Assembly (NCBI RefSeq): GCF_016919005.1
Contig: NZ_JAFFQE010000002.1
Coordinates: forward strand, 682,001-746,000
Origin: Desulfopila inferna
GTDB lineage: Bacteria; Desulfobacterota; Desulfobulbia; Desulfobulbales; Desulfocapsaceae
Reading direction: 5' to 3'
Length of the DNA: 64,000 bases
This document shows positions 1-7,614 of this stretch, one piece after another (position 1 is the first letter of the stretch; the number at the start of each line of letters is the position of its first letter). Made by a program: the position numbers and the translations under genes. Below the pieces are notes generated by a model, which saw nothing but the letters and a program-made list of their open reading frames with translations, was not told where the DNA came from and did not search any database.

Positions 1-318
1 GATATATTCCTCAATATTGCCGGAGGCATACGCATTGAGGAACCCGCTCTCGATCTGGGAGTTATCAGCGCTCTGGCCTCAAGCATGCTGGAGCGCCCGA
101 TTCCCTCGGCGACCGTGTTGTGCGGGGAAGTCGGGCTGGCCGGAGAGGTGCGGGCCGCCGGTCAGGTGGAAATGCGGGTCGGTGAAGCGGAACGCCTCGG
201 GTTTCAACGTTTTATTATGCCGAAGGCCAATCTTGACCGCCTTCATCAAAAATCCGGCATGCACCTTGTCGGAGTTGCAACTCTTCAGGAACTTCTGGAG
301 GTTGTCTTTACTGAATAA
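1..318 (+). CDS. radA: RadA DNA repair protein, C-terminal end (partial)
   Basis: The reading frame is open from the first base and ends at TAA 316-318, giving the last 105 residues of a longer protein. They match the Lon-protease-like C-terminal domain of RadA (Sms), an ATPase that helps process recombination intermediates: the stretch DIFLNIAGGIRIEEPALDLG, then LCGEVGLAGEVRAAGQVE and a final RLGFQRFIMPKAN. The RecA-like ATPase core and zinc finger lie upstream of the window. Recognition rests on the family-typical GEVGL..GE.R motif. Confidence 0.9.
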   Translation, partial: DIFLNIAGGIRIEEPALDLGVISALASSMLERPIPSATVLCGEVGLAGEVRAAGQVEMRVGEAERLGFQRFIMPKANLDRLHQKSGMHLVGVATLQELLEVVFTE

Positions 319-342
319 AGCAGACTCCGGAATTACTCGTTT

Positions 343-361
343 CTGGAAAGACACTGGTTAA
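343..361. repeat. Relic end of the TAGTGTCTGTCC repeat
   Basis: CTGGAAAGACACTGGTTAA matches 17 of 19 bases of the right end of the 241-bp element at 20292-20532. No partner end is visible nearby, so this is probably a solitary remnant. It sits between radA and the next gene. Confidence 0.4.
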
Positions 362-391
362 CAATCAATAACAAATGAAATGGAGGAAAGA

Positions 392-958
392 ATGGATTTG
401 AAAGTTCATCTGGAAAAGGGCTGGGGCAGTTTTTTACAGTTTATCGGACCGGCTCTGCTGCTCACCTTTGTACAGATTGTAGTGTCGATTTTCAGTTTGG
501 GAATTCTCGCCCCGGTAACTGCCGCCGGCTACTTCCAGTCACTTTTGCTGGCTCAGCGCGAGGGAAGGACTCCCGTGGTTAAGGATCTGTTCGCCCATAT
601 GTCGCTTTTTCTGCCTTTGCTCGCTTTTGGTTTTGTTTCATTTCTGGCCGTCGCCTTAGGCTTTGTGCTGCTGGTACTTCCCGGGTTCGGCGTGATGATA
701 TTTATTGTATTCGCCTGTCTTTATCTCCTGCCGTTGATGACAGATCAAAAACTGGGACTCATTGACGCCATAAAGGAATCATGGAACATGGCGGTGAAGG
801 ATCCAATCGCCGATCACATTATCATTACCATAGTATATATTGCCATCATATCCATAGGAGGTTCATTGCCGCTGGTTATCCTGCTGGCCCAGCCGCTGGC
901 CACCTTCATCCTGTTGAGTTTTTATGATGAGCGTTTGAATAAGCCTGCCGCAGAATAG
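392..958 (+). CDS. Multi-pass membrane protein of unknown function
   Basis: A 188-residue hydrophobic protein with about five membrane segments. The ATG at 392 is preferred over the one at 380 because GGAGG (382-386) sits five bases before it and would otherwise lie inside the gene. A soluble loop containing LIDAIKESWNMAVKDP between hydrophobic segments resembles the layout of DUF4013-like or glycerophosphodiesterase-type membrane domains, but I cannot assign a family with confidence. It stands alone between radA and a repeat core, so context gives no function. Confidence 0.75.
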   Translation: MDLKVHLEKGWGSFLQFIGPALLLTFVQIVVSIFSLGILAPVTAAGYFQSLLLAQREGRTPVVKDLFAHMSLFLPLLAFGFVSFLAVALGFVLLVLPGFGVMIFIVFACLYLLPLMTDQKLGLIDAIKESWNMAVKDPIADHIIITIVYIAIISIGGSLPLVILLAQPLATFILLSFYDERLNKPAAE

Positions 959-978
959 CACAAGCTGATGACATCGCC

Positions 979-1018
979 ATAAGCACCTGTAGGCATAAAC
1001 TCCGACTTCGAGAAGGTA
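979..1018 (+). repeat. Dispersed repeat core, copy A
   Basis: Contains GCACCTGTAGGCATAAACTC followed by CGACTTCGAGAAG, the shared core found also near 2631, 25844 (minus strand), 30738 and 37172. I do not see the terminal inverted repeats that bound other copies, so this is a core-only or decayed copy. It lies just after the stop of the membrane protein gene. Confidence 0.6.
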
Positions 1019-1123
1019 AAGATACCAGGAGCTTATACTCACCGGTAAAGGCGGCGTTGTCACATCTTGAAATCAGGTGGACAGTAAAGAATATAAAGTG
1101 AACCAAAAACAGATGAGGTTGAT

Positions 1124-1231
1124 ATGGATGAACATCGGCATGAGCCTGAAGATGAGATGGTTAACGTCAAGGTCGCCATCTTTTTTGCGGTGGTAGTTGC
1201 GGCGTTATTTTTTCTTGGAATGATAAACTGA
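1124..1231 (+). CDS. Small single-span membrane protein (35 aa)
   Basis: A 35-residue reading frame starting ATG 1124 and ending TGA 1229-1231, with TGAGG (1114-1118) five bases before the start. The first 14 residues are charged (MDEHRHEPEDEMVN), followed by one strongly hydrophobic segment of about 18 residues (KVAIFFAVVVAALFFLGMIN). This charged-head, single-helix pattern with a proper ribosome site is typical of real small membrane proteins. No homologue is recognised. The cyclase gene begins 81 bases downstream on the same strand, so the two may be co-transcribed. Confidence 0.5.
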   Translation: MDEHRHEPEDEMVNVKVAIFFAVVVAALFFLGMIN

Positions 1232-1312
1232 GGTTTTTCCCGAGCCTCAATAAATCGAGATATCGGCAGATTCAGAATACAATACACCGGCTGAATGGAG
1301 GGACGGCGGTAA

Positions 1313-2557
1313 ATGGAAGGTAGCGAAAAAAGAGTTGTTATCCTCCTCTGCGACATGGTGCGGTATTCTCAGAAAACCGCAGATATGCGCCCTGTCGAGA
1401 TTCGTGATTTCATCATTGAATATCATCGCAATCTCCAGGAAATCATCAATGTCGGCGATGAAGAGTACCAGGATATTGAACCGTCGGCAGGGGACGGCGC
1501 CATTGCTATTTTTGAAAACAGGGAGGGCGAGGGCAAGACCGATGTCTGTGACCGGGCTATCGAGGCGGCGCTGAACATGGCACGTGCTATGGAGCGTGGA
1601 GCAATACCGCAGACCCGCATCGGAATTTTTGCAGGTGATATCATAGAAGCGTACATCGGCGGCAGGATCATGCGGTTTGGGGCGAGTTTTTCCGTGGCCA
1701 GCCGTCTCGAAGAGCTGTGCGGATATTTCGGTACAAGCTTTTTGATGGATCGTGAAGTAGCCTTCTGGCAGGCCCGGGAAAAAGGCAATACAGTCAGCAT
1801 CGGCAAGATAACTCCCAAAAATTTTCACCATCCCATTCACGTCTATACCATTTATAAACCCGGGATACACAATTGTCCAATGGATGGCGACCCCGAAGAT
1901 CTCTTCAGGTTTATCGAGATGAAGAATGAAGCGGTGGAATTGTTTTGCGGCAATCAGCTTCAGGGTATCCGGGCGGATTTTCCCCTGGCCAAGGAAAAGC
2001 TCAACGAGGTTCAAAAACTTTTTGTATCGATGACCGGCAAGAAAGACGTGGCCTCTGAGAGATTGCTGGAATATATCCGCAACACCCCGTATCCCGGTGA
2101 TGAATTCAACAAAGCCGGCATGATGATACGGGGAACGACCGGCGACTCTCTGGGAATCCGGCTGCTGCATCTTTCCAATGAACTGCTGCGTGCCATGGAT
2201 GTCGATTTTTATCACACCCTGGTAGTCGATACGGAATGGGAGCGTTTATTCAAACTGATCTGGAAGAAGAAGGGTGAGGTGATCGTCAAGATTAATGATC
2301 CGCCAAACGGCGTATATTATATCGATAACGGCAGCGTAAATGCGCTTGACGAGAACGACAATCTGATTACCACCCTGACCGCCGGAAATGTCTTCGGAGA
2401 GATGGCCTATTTTTCCAGCAGCCGTACACGCAACGCAACCGTTATCGCCAACAGCGATGTTGTCTTGCGCCGCATATCCGGAGATGAATTCGAGAAGCTG
2501 CCGATCATTATGAAAATATTTGAAAAAATTGCCGAAAGGCGTAGGGGCAATGACTGA
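1313..2557 (+). CDS. Class III nucleotidyl cyclase domain fused to a cNMP-binding domain
   Basis: A 414-residue cytoplasmic signalling protein. Residues about 6-180 are a class III adenylate/guanylate cyclase domain: the metal-binding Asp is in CDMVRYS (D14) and the second in SAGDGAIAIF (D61). In the transition-state motif usually written VNxASRLE the Asn is Ser (FSVASRLE, S127), while the Arg (R131) is kept, so catalytic output may be altered. Residues about 310-400 form a cyclic-nucleotide-binding domain with the phosphate-binding cassette FGEMAYFSSSRTRNATV. GGAGGG (1296-1301) precedes the ATG. Making and binding a cyclic nucleotide in one chain suggests self-sensing or binding-controlled activity; that is inference. 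Confidence 0.8.
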   Translation: MEGSEKRVVILLCDMVRYSQKTADMRPVEIRDFIIEYHRNLQEIINVGDEEYQDIEPSAGDGAIAIFENREGEGKTDVCDRAIEAALNMARAMERGAIPQTRIGIFAGDIIEAYIGGRIMRFGASFSVASRLEELCGYFGTSFLMDREVAFWQAREKGNTVSIGKITPKNFHHPIHVYTIYKPGIHNCPMDGDPEDLFRFIEMKNEAVELFCGNQLQGIRADFPLAKEKLNEVQKLFVSMTGKKDVASERLLEYIRNTPYPGDEFNKAGMMIRGTTGDSLGIRLLHLSNELLRAMDVDFYHTLVVDTEWERLFKLIWKKKGEVIVKINDPPNGVYYIDNGSVNALDENDNLITTLTAGNVFGEMAYFSSSRTRNATVIANSDVVLRRISGDEFEKLPIIMKIFEKIAERRRGND

Positions 2558-2563
2558 AATAAA

Positions 2564-2748
2564 GTTACTATTCAGATTGCTTCTCATTATTTGGCCAACC
2601 ACCTGTTTGTTTGTAACCGTTTAGAGGTAAGCACCCTGACGGGCATAAACTCCGACTTCGGGTGCGCCATATGTCCATAAGCAGGGCGGTTAGCTATACA
2701 TTGGGTATGGACGCCTTGATCGTGGACAGAGTGCTGCTGGATAGTTAC
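2564..2748. repeat. MITE-like element with GTAACTATTCAG-type ends, copy B
   Basis: Left end GTTACTATTCAG (2564-2575) and right end CTGCTGGATAGTTAC (2734-2748) are imperfect inverted repeats. The interior holds the shared core (2631-2667) flanked by GCACC and GGGTGC, which can pair into a hairpin. The same arrangement, with perfect 14-base ends, is seen at 37106-37246. No coding capacity. Confidence 0.65.
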
Positions 2749-2753
2749 GAAAT

Positions 2754-2798
2754 AAAAAAAGCCTGCCCTGTTGAATATTCTACCGGGCAGGCTTTTTT
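2754..2798. terminator. Bidirectional intrinsic terminator
   Basis: AAAAAAGCCTGCCC and GGGCAGGCTTTTTT form a perfect GC-rich stem with A and T runs on either side. It separates the cyclase gene (plus) from the convergent protease gene (minus) and can end transcription in both directions. Confidence 0.9.
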
Positions 2799-2820
2799 GT
2801 GTCTTTATCAGGCCGCTATT

Positions 2821-4269
2821 CTACGGTGCTTCAAGTACCACATATGAGCTGTACCGTCCTGTTTTGACTCTGAGCAGTATTCTCTCCGGGGAAGGTGTCT
2901 TTTGCAGGATCTGCTGGACATCCTCAATATTTTCAACTCTCTGCCTGTTGATTTCCTGGATCAGCTGACCGGGCTGCAAACCGGCGGTTGCCGCGACGCT
3001 GCCTGGTTCAACACCGCCGATCAGAACCCCTTTCTCTCCTTCATAACCTAACTGCTCGGCAAGCTCCGGCGTGAGCTCCTGAAAGGAAAGGCCGAAGTTT
3101 TCAAGGAATTCCTTTTCACCGGGAGAAGCCTGCGGTTCACCGGTCAGGTTCCCGGGCTGCTCGCCGATTACCACTTCAATCTCCTTTTTGCTGCCGTCAC
3201 GAATGACGGTCAATTTGGCCTTTACTCCTGGGACGAGAAGAGCTACCGCATTTCGAAGCTCAATGACATTCGTCGTTTTAACTCCATTAAGTTCCGTTAT
3301 CACGTCTCCTTGCCGGATTCCGGCTTCTGCGGCCGGTGAATCCGGCTGGACTTCACTCACCAATACACCTTCGGCCTGTTTGAGCCCAAAGGATTGAGCC
3401 AGGCTCTCATCGACGTCCTGAATGGCAACGCCCAGCCATCCTCTGGTTACCTTGCCCTCCTCGCGGAGCTGTTCATATATGGCCTTGACCATATTGATGG
3501 GAATGGCGAAACCGATACCCATGTATCCACCGGTGCGGGAAAAAAGAGCCGAATTTATACCGACCACTTTGCCCCGTATGTTGAGCAGCGGTCCTCCTGA
3601 GTTGCCGGGATTAATGGCGGCATCCGTCTGGATGAAATCTTCATATTCATTGATGCCCACCCTGCTTCTACCTTTGGCGCTGACAACGCCGACGGTGACC
3701 GTCTGGTTTAAACCGAAGGGATTGCCGATGGCGATTACCCATTCACCAACTTCAAGAGCATCTGAATCTCCCAAGGGGACAACCGGCAGGTTCTTGCCGT
3801 TGTCAATTTTTATAAGAGCGACATCGGACTGCGGGTCGCTGCCGATTAATTCCGCTTCCAGCTTGGTGTTATCCGACAGCGTAACGGTAATGGTATCGGC
3901 ATCAGCAACTACATGATTATTTGTAAGAATGTAGCCGTCATCGCTGATGATGAATCCTGATCCCTGGCCCTGCTGTTTGCGTTGCTGGGGGGGAGCCTGG
4001 CGGCGAAACTCCGGCCCGAAGAATCGTTCGAAAAAAGGATTGTCAAAGAATTCATTGGTGTAGTCCCTGGCCCCTACTTCTTTTTCAACCTGCACATGAA
4101 CAACGGCAGGCGTCACCTCCTTGACCACGGTAGAGAAAGCACGTGAAGTTTTGGTCAAAACCTCGACGCCTTCGTCGGTGGCAGCAAAAGCCGGGCTGAT
4201 AGATGCTGCCAGGAAGAATAAGGTTAGAAAATATGTCATCTGCCGTTTTTTTCGAATGATTGTCTCCAT
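2821..4269 (-). CDS. degP: DegP/HtrA-type periplasmic serine protease with two PDZ domains
   Basis: A 482-residue envelope protease/chaperone that degrades misfolded proteins. The ATG at 4269 has AGAGGA upstream and starts a clear signal peptide (METIIRKKRQ, a hydrophobic stretch, cleavage after AFA); a longer open frame upstream lacks these features. The catalytic triad is visible: H119 in TNNHVV, D149 in PQSDVAL, S224 in NPGNSGGP. A Gln-rich loop (about residues 90-103) precedes the protease core, as in DegP. PDZ1 spans about residues 255-345 and PDZ2 about 395-480 (EKGVLIGGVEPGSVAATAGL). Monocistronic, ended by the terminator at 2754-2798. Confidence 0.93.
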   Translation of the reverse strand: METIIRKKRQMTYFLTLFFLAASISPAFAATDEGVEVLTKTSRAFSTVVKEVTPAVVHVQVEKEVGARDYTNEFFDNPFFERFFGPEFRRQAPPQQRKQQGQGSGFIISDDGYILTNNHVVADADTITVTLSDNTKLEAELIGSDPQSDVALIKIDNGKNLPVVPLGDSDALEVGEWVIAIGNPFGLNQTVTVGVVSAKGRSRVGINEYEDFIQTDAAINPGNSGGPLLNIRGKVVGINSALFSRTGGYMGIGFAIPINMVKAIYEQLREEGKVTRGWLGVAIQDVDESLAQSFGLKQAEGVLVSEVQPDSPAAEAGIRQGDVITELNGVKTTNVIELRNAVALLVPGVKAKLTVIRDGSKKEIEVVIGEQPGNLTGEPQASPGEKEFLENFGLSFQELTPELAEQLGYEGEKGVLIGGVEPGSVAATAGLQPGQLIQEINRQRVENIEDVQQILQKTPSPERILLRVKTGRYSSYVVLEAP

Positions 4270-4551
4270 AAGTTTTTTCCTCTTTGGGTTTTGAATAGGG
4301 AGTATTACCTGACAGCTATTGTCTGATTGCCCCGGTGCCCAGCCGAAGAACAAAATGTATTTTAGAAGATAAAGCACCGGCAATTCCTGCAGGAATGGAT
4401 TGGTTGTACGGAATAATCCATTTTCCTGGCAGGATAGAGTGACTCCTGGCTTACCTTGATTGCTGAGCCTCATGGCATTCAGATACTCTATATTATTTGA
4501 GTAACAGTAAAACTTAATGGAATAGGGTCAAGAAAAATTACAGAAAAGTAA

Positions 4552-4629
4552 TTTTGATGGGCTCGTAAAAAGCACGTTCTACGCCGTTATGGATCTGAAA
4601 AGGCGATTCTCCGTACCACATGTACTGCA
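4552..4629. repeat. TTGATGGACTCGTAAAAAG repeat, half copy D
   Basis: Begins TTTTGATGGGCTCGTAAAAA and stays similar (about 80 per cent by eye) to the left half of the element at 25731 through CCGTACCACATGTACTGC. The core and right end are absent, so this is a truncated copy. Confidence 0.65.
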
Positions 4630-4770
4630 GGATCGTCGTTTTAGATAATGCAGCTGGTATATCGAAATTCTGGCCAGAAAAAAAGTCGCTTCGAACCGGC
4701 AATGAAAAGATTGTATCTCGGCAAAAGTTAAAACAGGAAAGACAGAAAATTGGAGGTGGAAATGGAAGAA

Positions 4771-4800
4771 TGGCGGAAAACCGATGAAGATTTTCCGCCA
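4771..4800 (-). terminator. Hairpin after the DAHP synthase gene
   Basis: TGGCGGAAAA and TTTTCCGCCA are perfect 10-base inverted repeats around a 10-base loop, 12 bases beyond the stop of the minus-strand gene. The following minus-strand sequence is only moderately T-rich, so termination is likely but not certain. Confidence 0.6.
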
Positions 4801-4812
4801 TAGGGAGCTGAA

Positions 4813-6159
4813 TCAACTTCTGATCATATCAGCGATCTGGAAGGCAACCTCAAGGCTTTGTTCGGCATTAAGGCGTGGATCGCAGGAGGTGAGGTAGTTA
4901 TTGTGCAGTTCCTCGTCGATGATATTTCGGGCACCGCCGGTGCATTCCGTAACATTATCGCCGGTCATTTCAAAATGAACGCCGCCCGGAATGGTGCCCT
5001 CCGACCAGTGTGCCTCGAAAAAGCAGGTGATTTCGGCAAGAATGTCGTTAAAGTTTCTGGTCTTATGCCCAGATTCGGCAGTGTAGGTGTTGGCATGCAT
5101 CGGGTCACAGCTCCAGACGATATTGTAGCCTTCCTTTTTGGCTTCACGCAGCAGCGGCGGCAATACCTTTTCGACATTTTTCATGCCGAGTCTGGTGATC
5201 AGCGTCAGTCTTCCCGGCTCGTTTTCAGGATTGAGGACATCGATGAGACGCTTGATGTTATCGAGGTCGTAATCTGGCCCAACCTTTACCCCCAGCGGGT
5301 TGAGAACACCGCGGAGGAATTCGACATGAGCCCCGTCCACCTGTCTGGTCCGTTCTCCGATCCATAGCATATGAGCGGAGCAGTCATACCAGTCCCCCGA
5401 GGTTGAATCGATTCTCGTCAGTGCCTCCTCATAGCCGAGCAGCAGGGCCTCGTGCGAGGTGTAAAGCTGGGTTTGGTGAACCTGTGGTGTATCCGTGGGG
5501 ATACCGATGGTGTTCATAAAACGTATGGCCTGATCTATCTGCTTGGCAAGACGATTATAGGATCTGCCCATGGGCGATTGGACGACAAATTCCTGATTCC
5601 ACGCCTGGACCCGATCGAGGGCGGCAAATCCGCCACGGGTGAAGGCTCGCAGTAGATTGAGTGTCGAAGCCGCCATGTTGTAGCCCTGCAGCATCAGTTT
5701 AGGATTAGGGGTTCGCGCCTTTTCCGAAAATTCGGCATGATTGACCATATCTCCCCGATAGGAAGGATAGGTCGTGCCATTGATGGTTTCGGTGTCCGAG
5801 GAGCGTGGTTTAGCGAACTGACCTGCAATTCTGCCCACCTTAATGACGGGTTTACCGCCGGCATAGGTGAGGACGATGGCCATCTGCAGCATAACCTTGA
5901 GCGTCTCCCTGATCTTAGGTGCTGTAATCTGGGAGAAATTTTCGGAGCAATCCCCTCCCTGCAGTAAAAAGGCATCGCCAATCACGGCTTTGGCAAGCAT
6001 ATCCTTCAGCGATCTGATTTCACCGGCAAAGACCAGTGGTGGAAGAATAGAGAGATTTTCCAGTACCTTATGGACTTCTTTTTCGCTGGGCCAGTTAGGT
6101 TGCTGCAGGGCCTCGAAGTTGCGCCAGCTTGTTTTTGTCCACTCTTTCTGATTTACCAT
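4813..6159 (-). CDS. Class II 3-deoxy-D-arabino-heptulosonate 7-phosphate (DAHP) synthase
   Basis: A 448-residue enzyme joining phosphoenolpyruvate and erythrose 4-phosphate in the first step of aromatic amino acid synthesis. It is the plant/Mycobacterium-type (class II) form: FLLQGGDCSENF near the N-terminus carries the metal-ligand Cys (C71), followed by KVGRIAGQFAKPRSS, KEGYNIVWSCDPMHANT, FEMTGDNVTECTGG and a final SCDPRLNAEQSLEVAF. The ATG at 6159 follows AAGGAAGGAG and starts MVNQKEW; longer upstream starts are not supported. Length fits the family (about 450). Feedback sites cannot be judged from sequence alone. Confidence 0.95.
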   Translation of the reverse strand: MVNQKEWTKTSWRNFEALQQPNWPSEKEVHKVLENLSILPPLVFAGEIRSLKDMLAKAVIGDAFLLQGGDCSENFSQITAPKIRETLKVMLQMAIVLTYAGGKPVIKVGRIAGQFAKPRSSDTETINGTTYPSYRGDMVNHAEFSEKARTPNPKLMLQGYNMAASTLNLLRAFTRGGFAALDRVQAWNQEFVVQSPMGRSYNRLAKQIDQAIRFMNTIGIPTDTPQVHQTQLYTSHEALLLGYEEALTRIDSTSGDWYDCSAHMLWIGERTRQVDGAHVEFLRGVLNPLGVKVGPDYDLDNIKRLIDVLNPENEPGRLTLITRLGMKNVEKVLPPLLREAKKEGYNIVWSCDPMHANTYTAESGHKTRNFNDILAEITCFFEAHWSEGTIPGGVHFEMTGDNVTECTGGARNIIDEELHNNYLTSCDPRLNAEQSLEVAFQIADMIRS

Positions 6160-6191
6160 GCTCCTTCCTTTAAAAAAAATTACTGGGATAA

Positions 6192-6208
6192 GTAGATAGT
6201 GTCTGTCC
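6192..6208. repeat. Relic end of the TAGTGTCTGTCC repeat
   Basis: TAGATAGTGTCTGTCC resembles the left end of the element at 20292 (TTAGTTAGTGCCTGTCC). It stands alone in the 85-base gap between two genes. Confidence 0.35.
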
Positions 6209-6244
6209 TTATTCCTGAACAGATACAAAATAGTGCCGGGATTT

Positions 6245-6790
6245 CTACAGGCAGCACCGCTCCACATCAAATGCATTCAGGATACGCTTTTCACGCTCCA
6301 GTTCAAGACCGTTCTGCCTGGGGGGAAAGGTGAGAGTGGAGACCAATTCTTCTGCCTCGATCCGACTGGGGATAGATTCTAACCCATTCCCGAGAATCTT
6401 GCCAGTGGCAGTATCAATTAATTCCGCACTACGGCCATTTGTAACGACTGCCAGAGGAATCTGATATTCCGGATGCAGTATTCTCGCTGCTGCTATGGCC
6501 GATCGCTCCCGGCTGACAAGGGAACCGGGACCATACCTGATGATCATAAAGCGGCGTCCGCGCACGGCAACGGTAAGCTCAATCGTTGACCTGACGAAGT
6601 TTCCACCGAACAGGGTCTCAATATAGAGGCGAGGCAGAAGGTTGTCTGCTGTATATCCTTTCTCTTCGATCATGAGTCTGCTGAGATTCTGGCGGATTCG
6701 CTCATCGTCGGTATCGACAAGTACTTCTCCGGTCAGGTAGTCCCGAAGAGATCCATATACAAGGTGGTGGAAGTGATCATGGTTCATCAT
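6245..6790 (-). CDS. HsdR N-terminal (type I restriction nuclease-like) domain protein
   Basis: A 181-residue stand-alone protein resembling the N-terminal PD-(D/E)XK-fold domain of HsdR subunits, a type common in Desulfobacterota. Visible are a first part with KGYTADNLLPRLYIE, a beta-core with TIELTVAVRGRRFMIIRYG, and PLAVVTNGRSAELIDTATGK. No helicase part and no HsdM or HsdS gene is nearby, so this is not a working restriction system. Two adjacent ATG codons (6790, 6787) are possible starts with only a weak ribosome site. It lies upstream of the DAHP synthase gene on the same strand. The role is unknown. Confidence 0.7.
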   Translation of the reverse strand: MMNHDHFHHLVYGSLRDYLTGEVLVDTDDERIRQNLSRLMIEEKGYTADNLLPRLYIETLFGGNFVRSTIELTVAVRGRRFMIIRYGPGSLVSRERSAIAAARILHPEYQIPLAVVTNGRSAELIDTATGKILGNGLESIPSRIEAEELVSTLTFPPRQNGLELEREKRILNAFDVERCCL

Positions 6791-7051
6791 TTTCGCTGTC
6801 TTGTTTTTCAGAAAATAAGCTAACAGTTCTTACCCGGATCAGCGGGGTTTACACGTATAGTAAGGGCTGAATCCGGCAAATGTCAACAAATGAAAGTCGT
6901 TGTTGCCGCTTAGTATATATTTTCATGATGAAAACGATCAGTATTATTGAAAAGAAGGATTTCTGTGTTATTATATACTGCAAACAGAGATACTGATGAA
7001 TGGATGATGAAAGAATCCGGTTCATCCGCAGTTCAAGCAGCAGGAGGAGTC

Positions 7052-7537
7052 ATGAAAGTGTTGGATATTATGGAACCTTTAGGTGACTGGCTGACCCCCG
7101 AGATGACACTGCACGAAGCGATACAGGTTATGCGCAGGGTCAAGCGCGGCCACGGTCTGTCGGTCAATGCAATCGTGGTCCTCGATGCTGAAAGAAAACT
7201 GGTAGGCATCGTTTCCACCACGGACATTCTGCGGACAATTCTCCCTCCCGGAATGTTCCTTGATGATGACCTGAATGCATTTTCCTGGGAAGGAATGCGG
7301 CAGGATCGAATCAAGAAAACCAAGAATATCCGCGTCCAGGACATAATGACGGAGGATGTCCGGGTCATCCGCACGGATGAATCGATAATGCAGTGTGCGG
7401 ACCGCCTGCTGGTCGAGCAGATTCGCAGGCTGCCGGTTATTGCCCTTGACGGTCGGGTGGTTGGCGTAGTCTATCTCAGAGACGTCTATAACACCGTGAC
7501 CAAGCTTTTGTGTGAGATGGAGCCGGCCTCCATGTAG
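7052..7537 (+). CDS. CBS-domain pair protein
   Basis: A 161-residue protein made of two CBS domains, the adenine-nucleotide-binding modules that act as energy sensors. Domain 1 covers about residues 3-70 (VLDIMEPLGDWLTPEMTLHE ... LVGIVSTTDIL) and domain 2 about 95-155 (VQDIMTEDVRVIRTDE ... VVGVVYLRDVY). AGGAGGA (7042-7048) just before ATG 7052 fixes the start; a longer upstream frame is unsupported. It is convergent with the sigma-54 activator gene 77 bases away. Its partner or ligand cannot be deduced here. Confidence 0.88.
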   Translation: MKVLDIMEPLGDWLTPEMTLHEAIQVMRRVKRGHGLSVNAIVVLDAERKLVGIVSTTDILRTILPPGMFLDDDLNAFSWEGMRQDRIKKTKNIRVQDIMTEDVRVIRTDESIMQCADRLLVEQIRRLPVIALDGRVVGVVYLRDVYNTVTKLLCEMEPASM

Positions 7538-7614
7538 ATAAATAAAACCTGGTCTTCTGTTGCCGGTGCAGCTGAAATCATCGTTTGCGGCTGCACAGGA
7601 GGGTTAACAAATGC

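Larger units (their letters stand above)
4270..4812. other. Gene-free spacer between degP and DAHP synthase
   Basis: I see no convincing gene in these 543 bases. They hold the leader of degP, the half-copy repeat at 4552-4629 and the terminator hairpin at 4771-4800. Confidence 0.6.

Noticed and set aside
7566-7596. Hairpin GTGCAGC/GCTGCAC between CBS and activator genes
   Set aside because: Long loop of 17 bases and no T-run; not convincing as a terminator.
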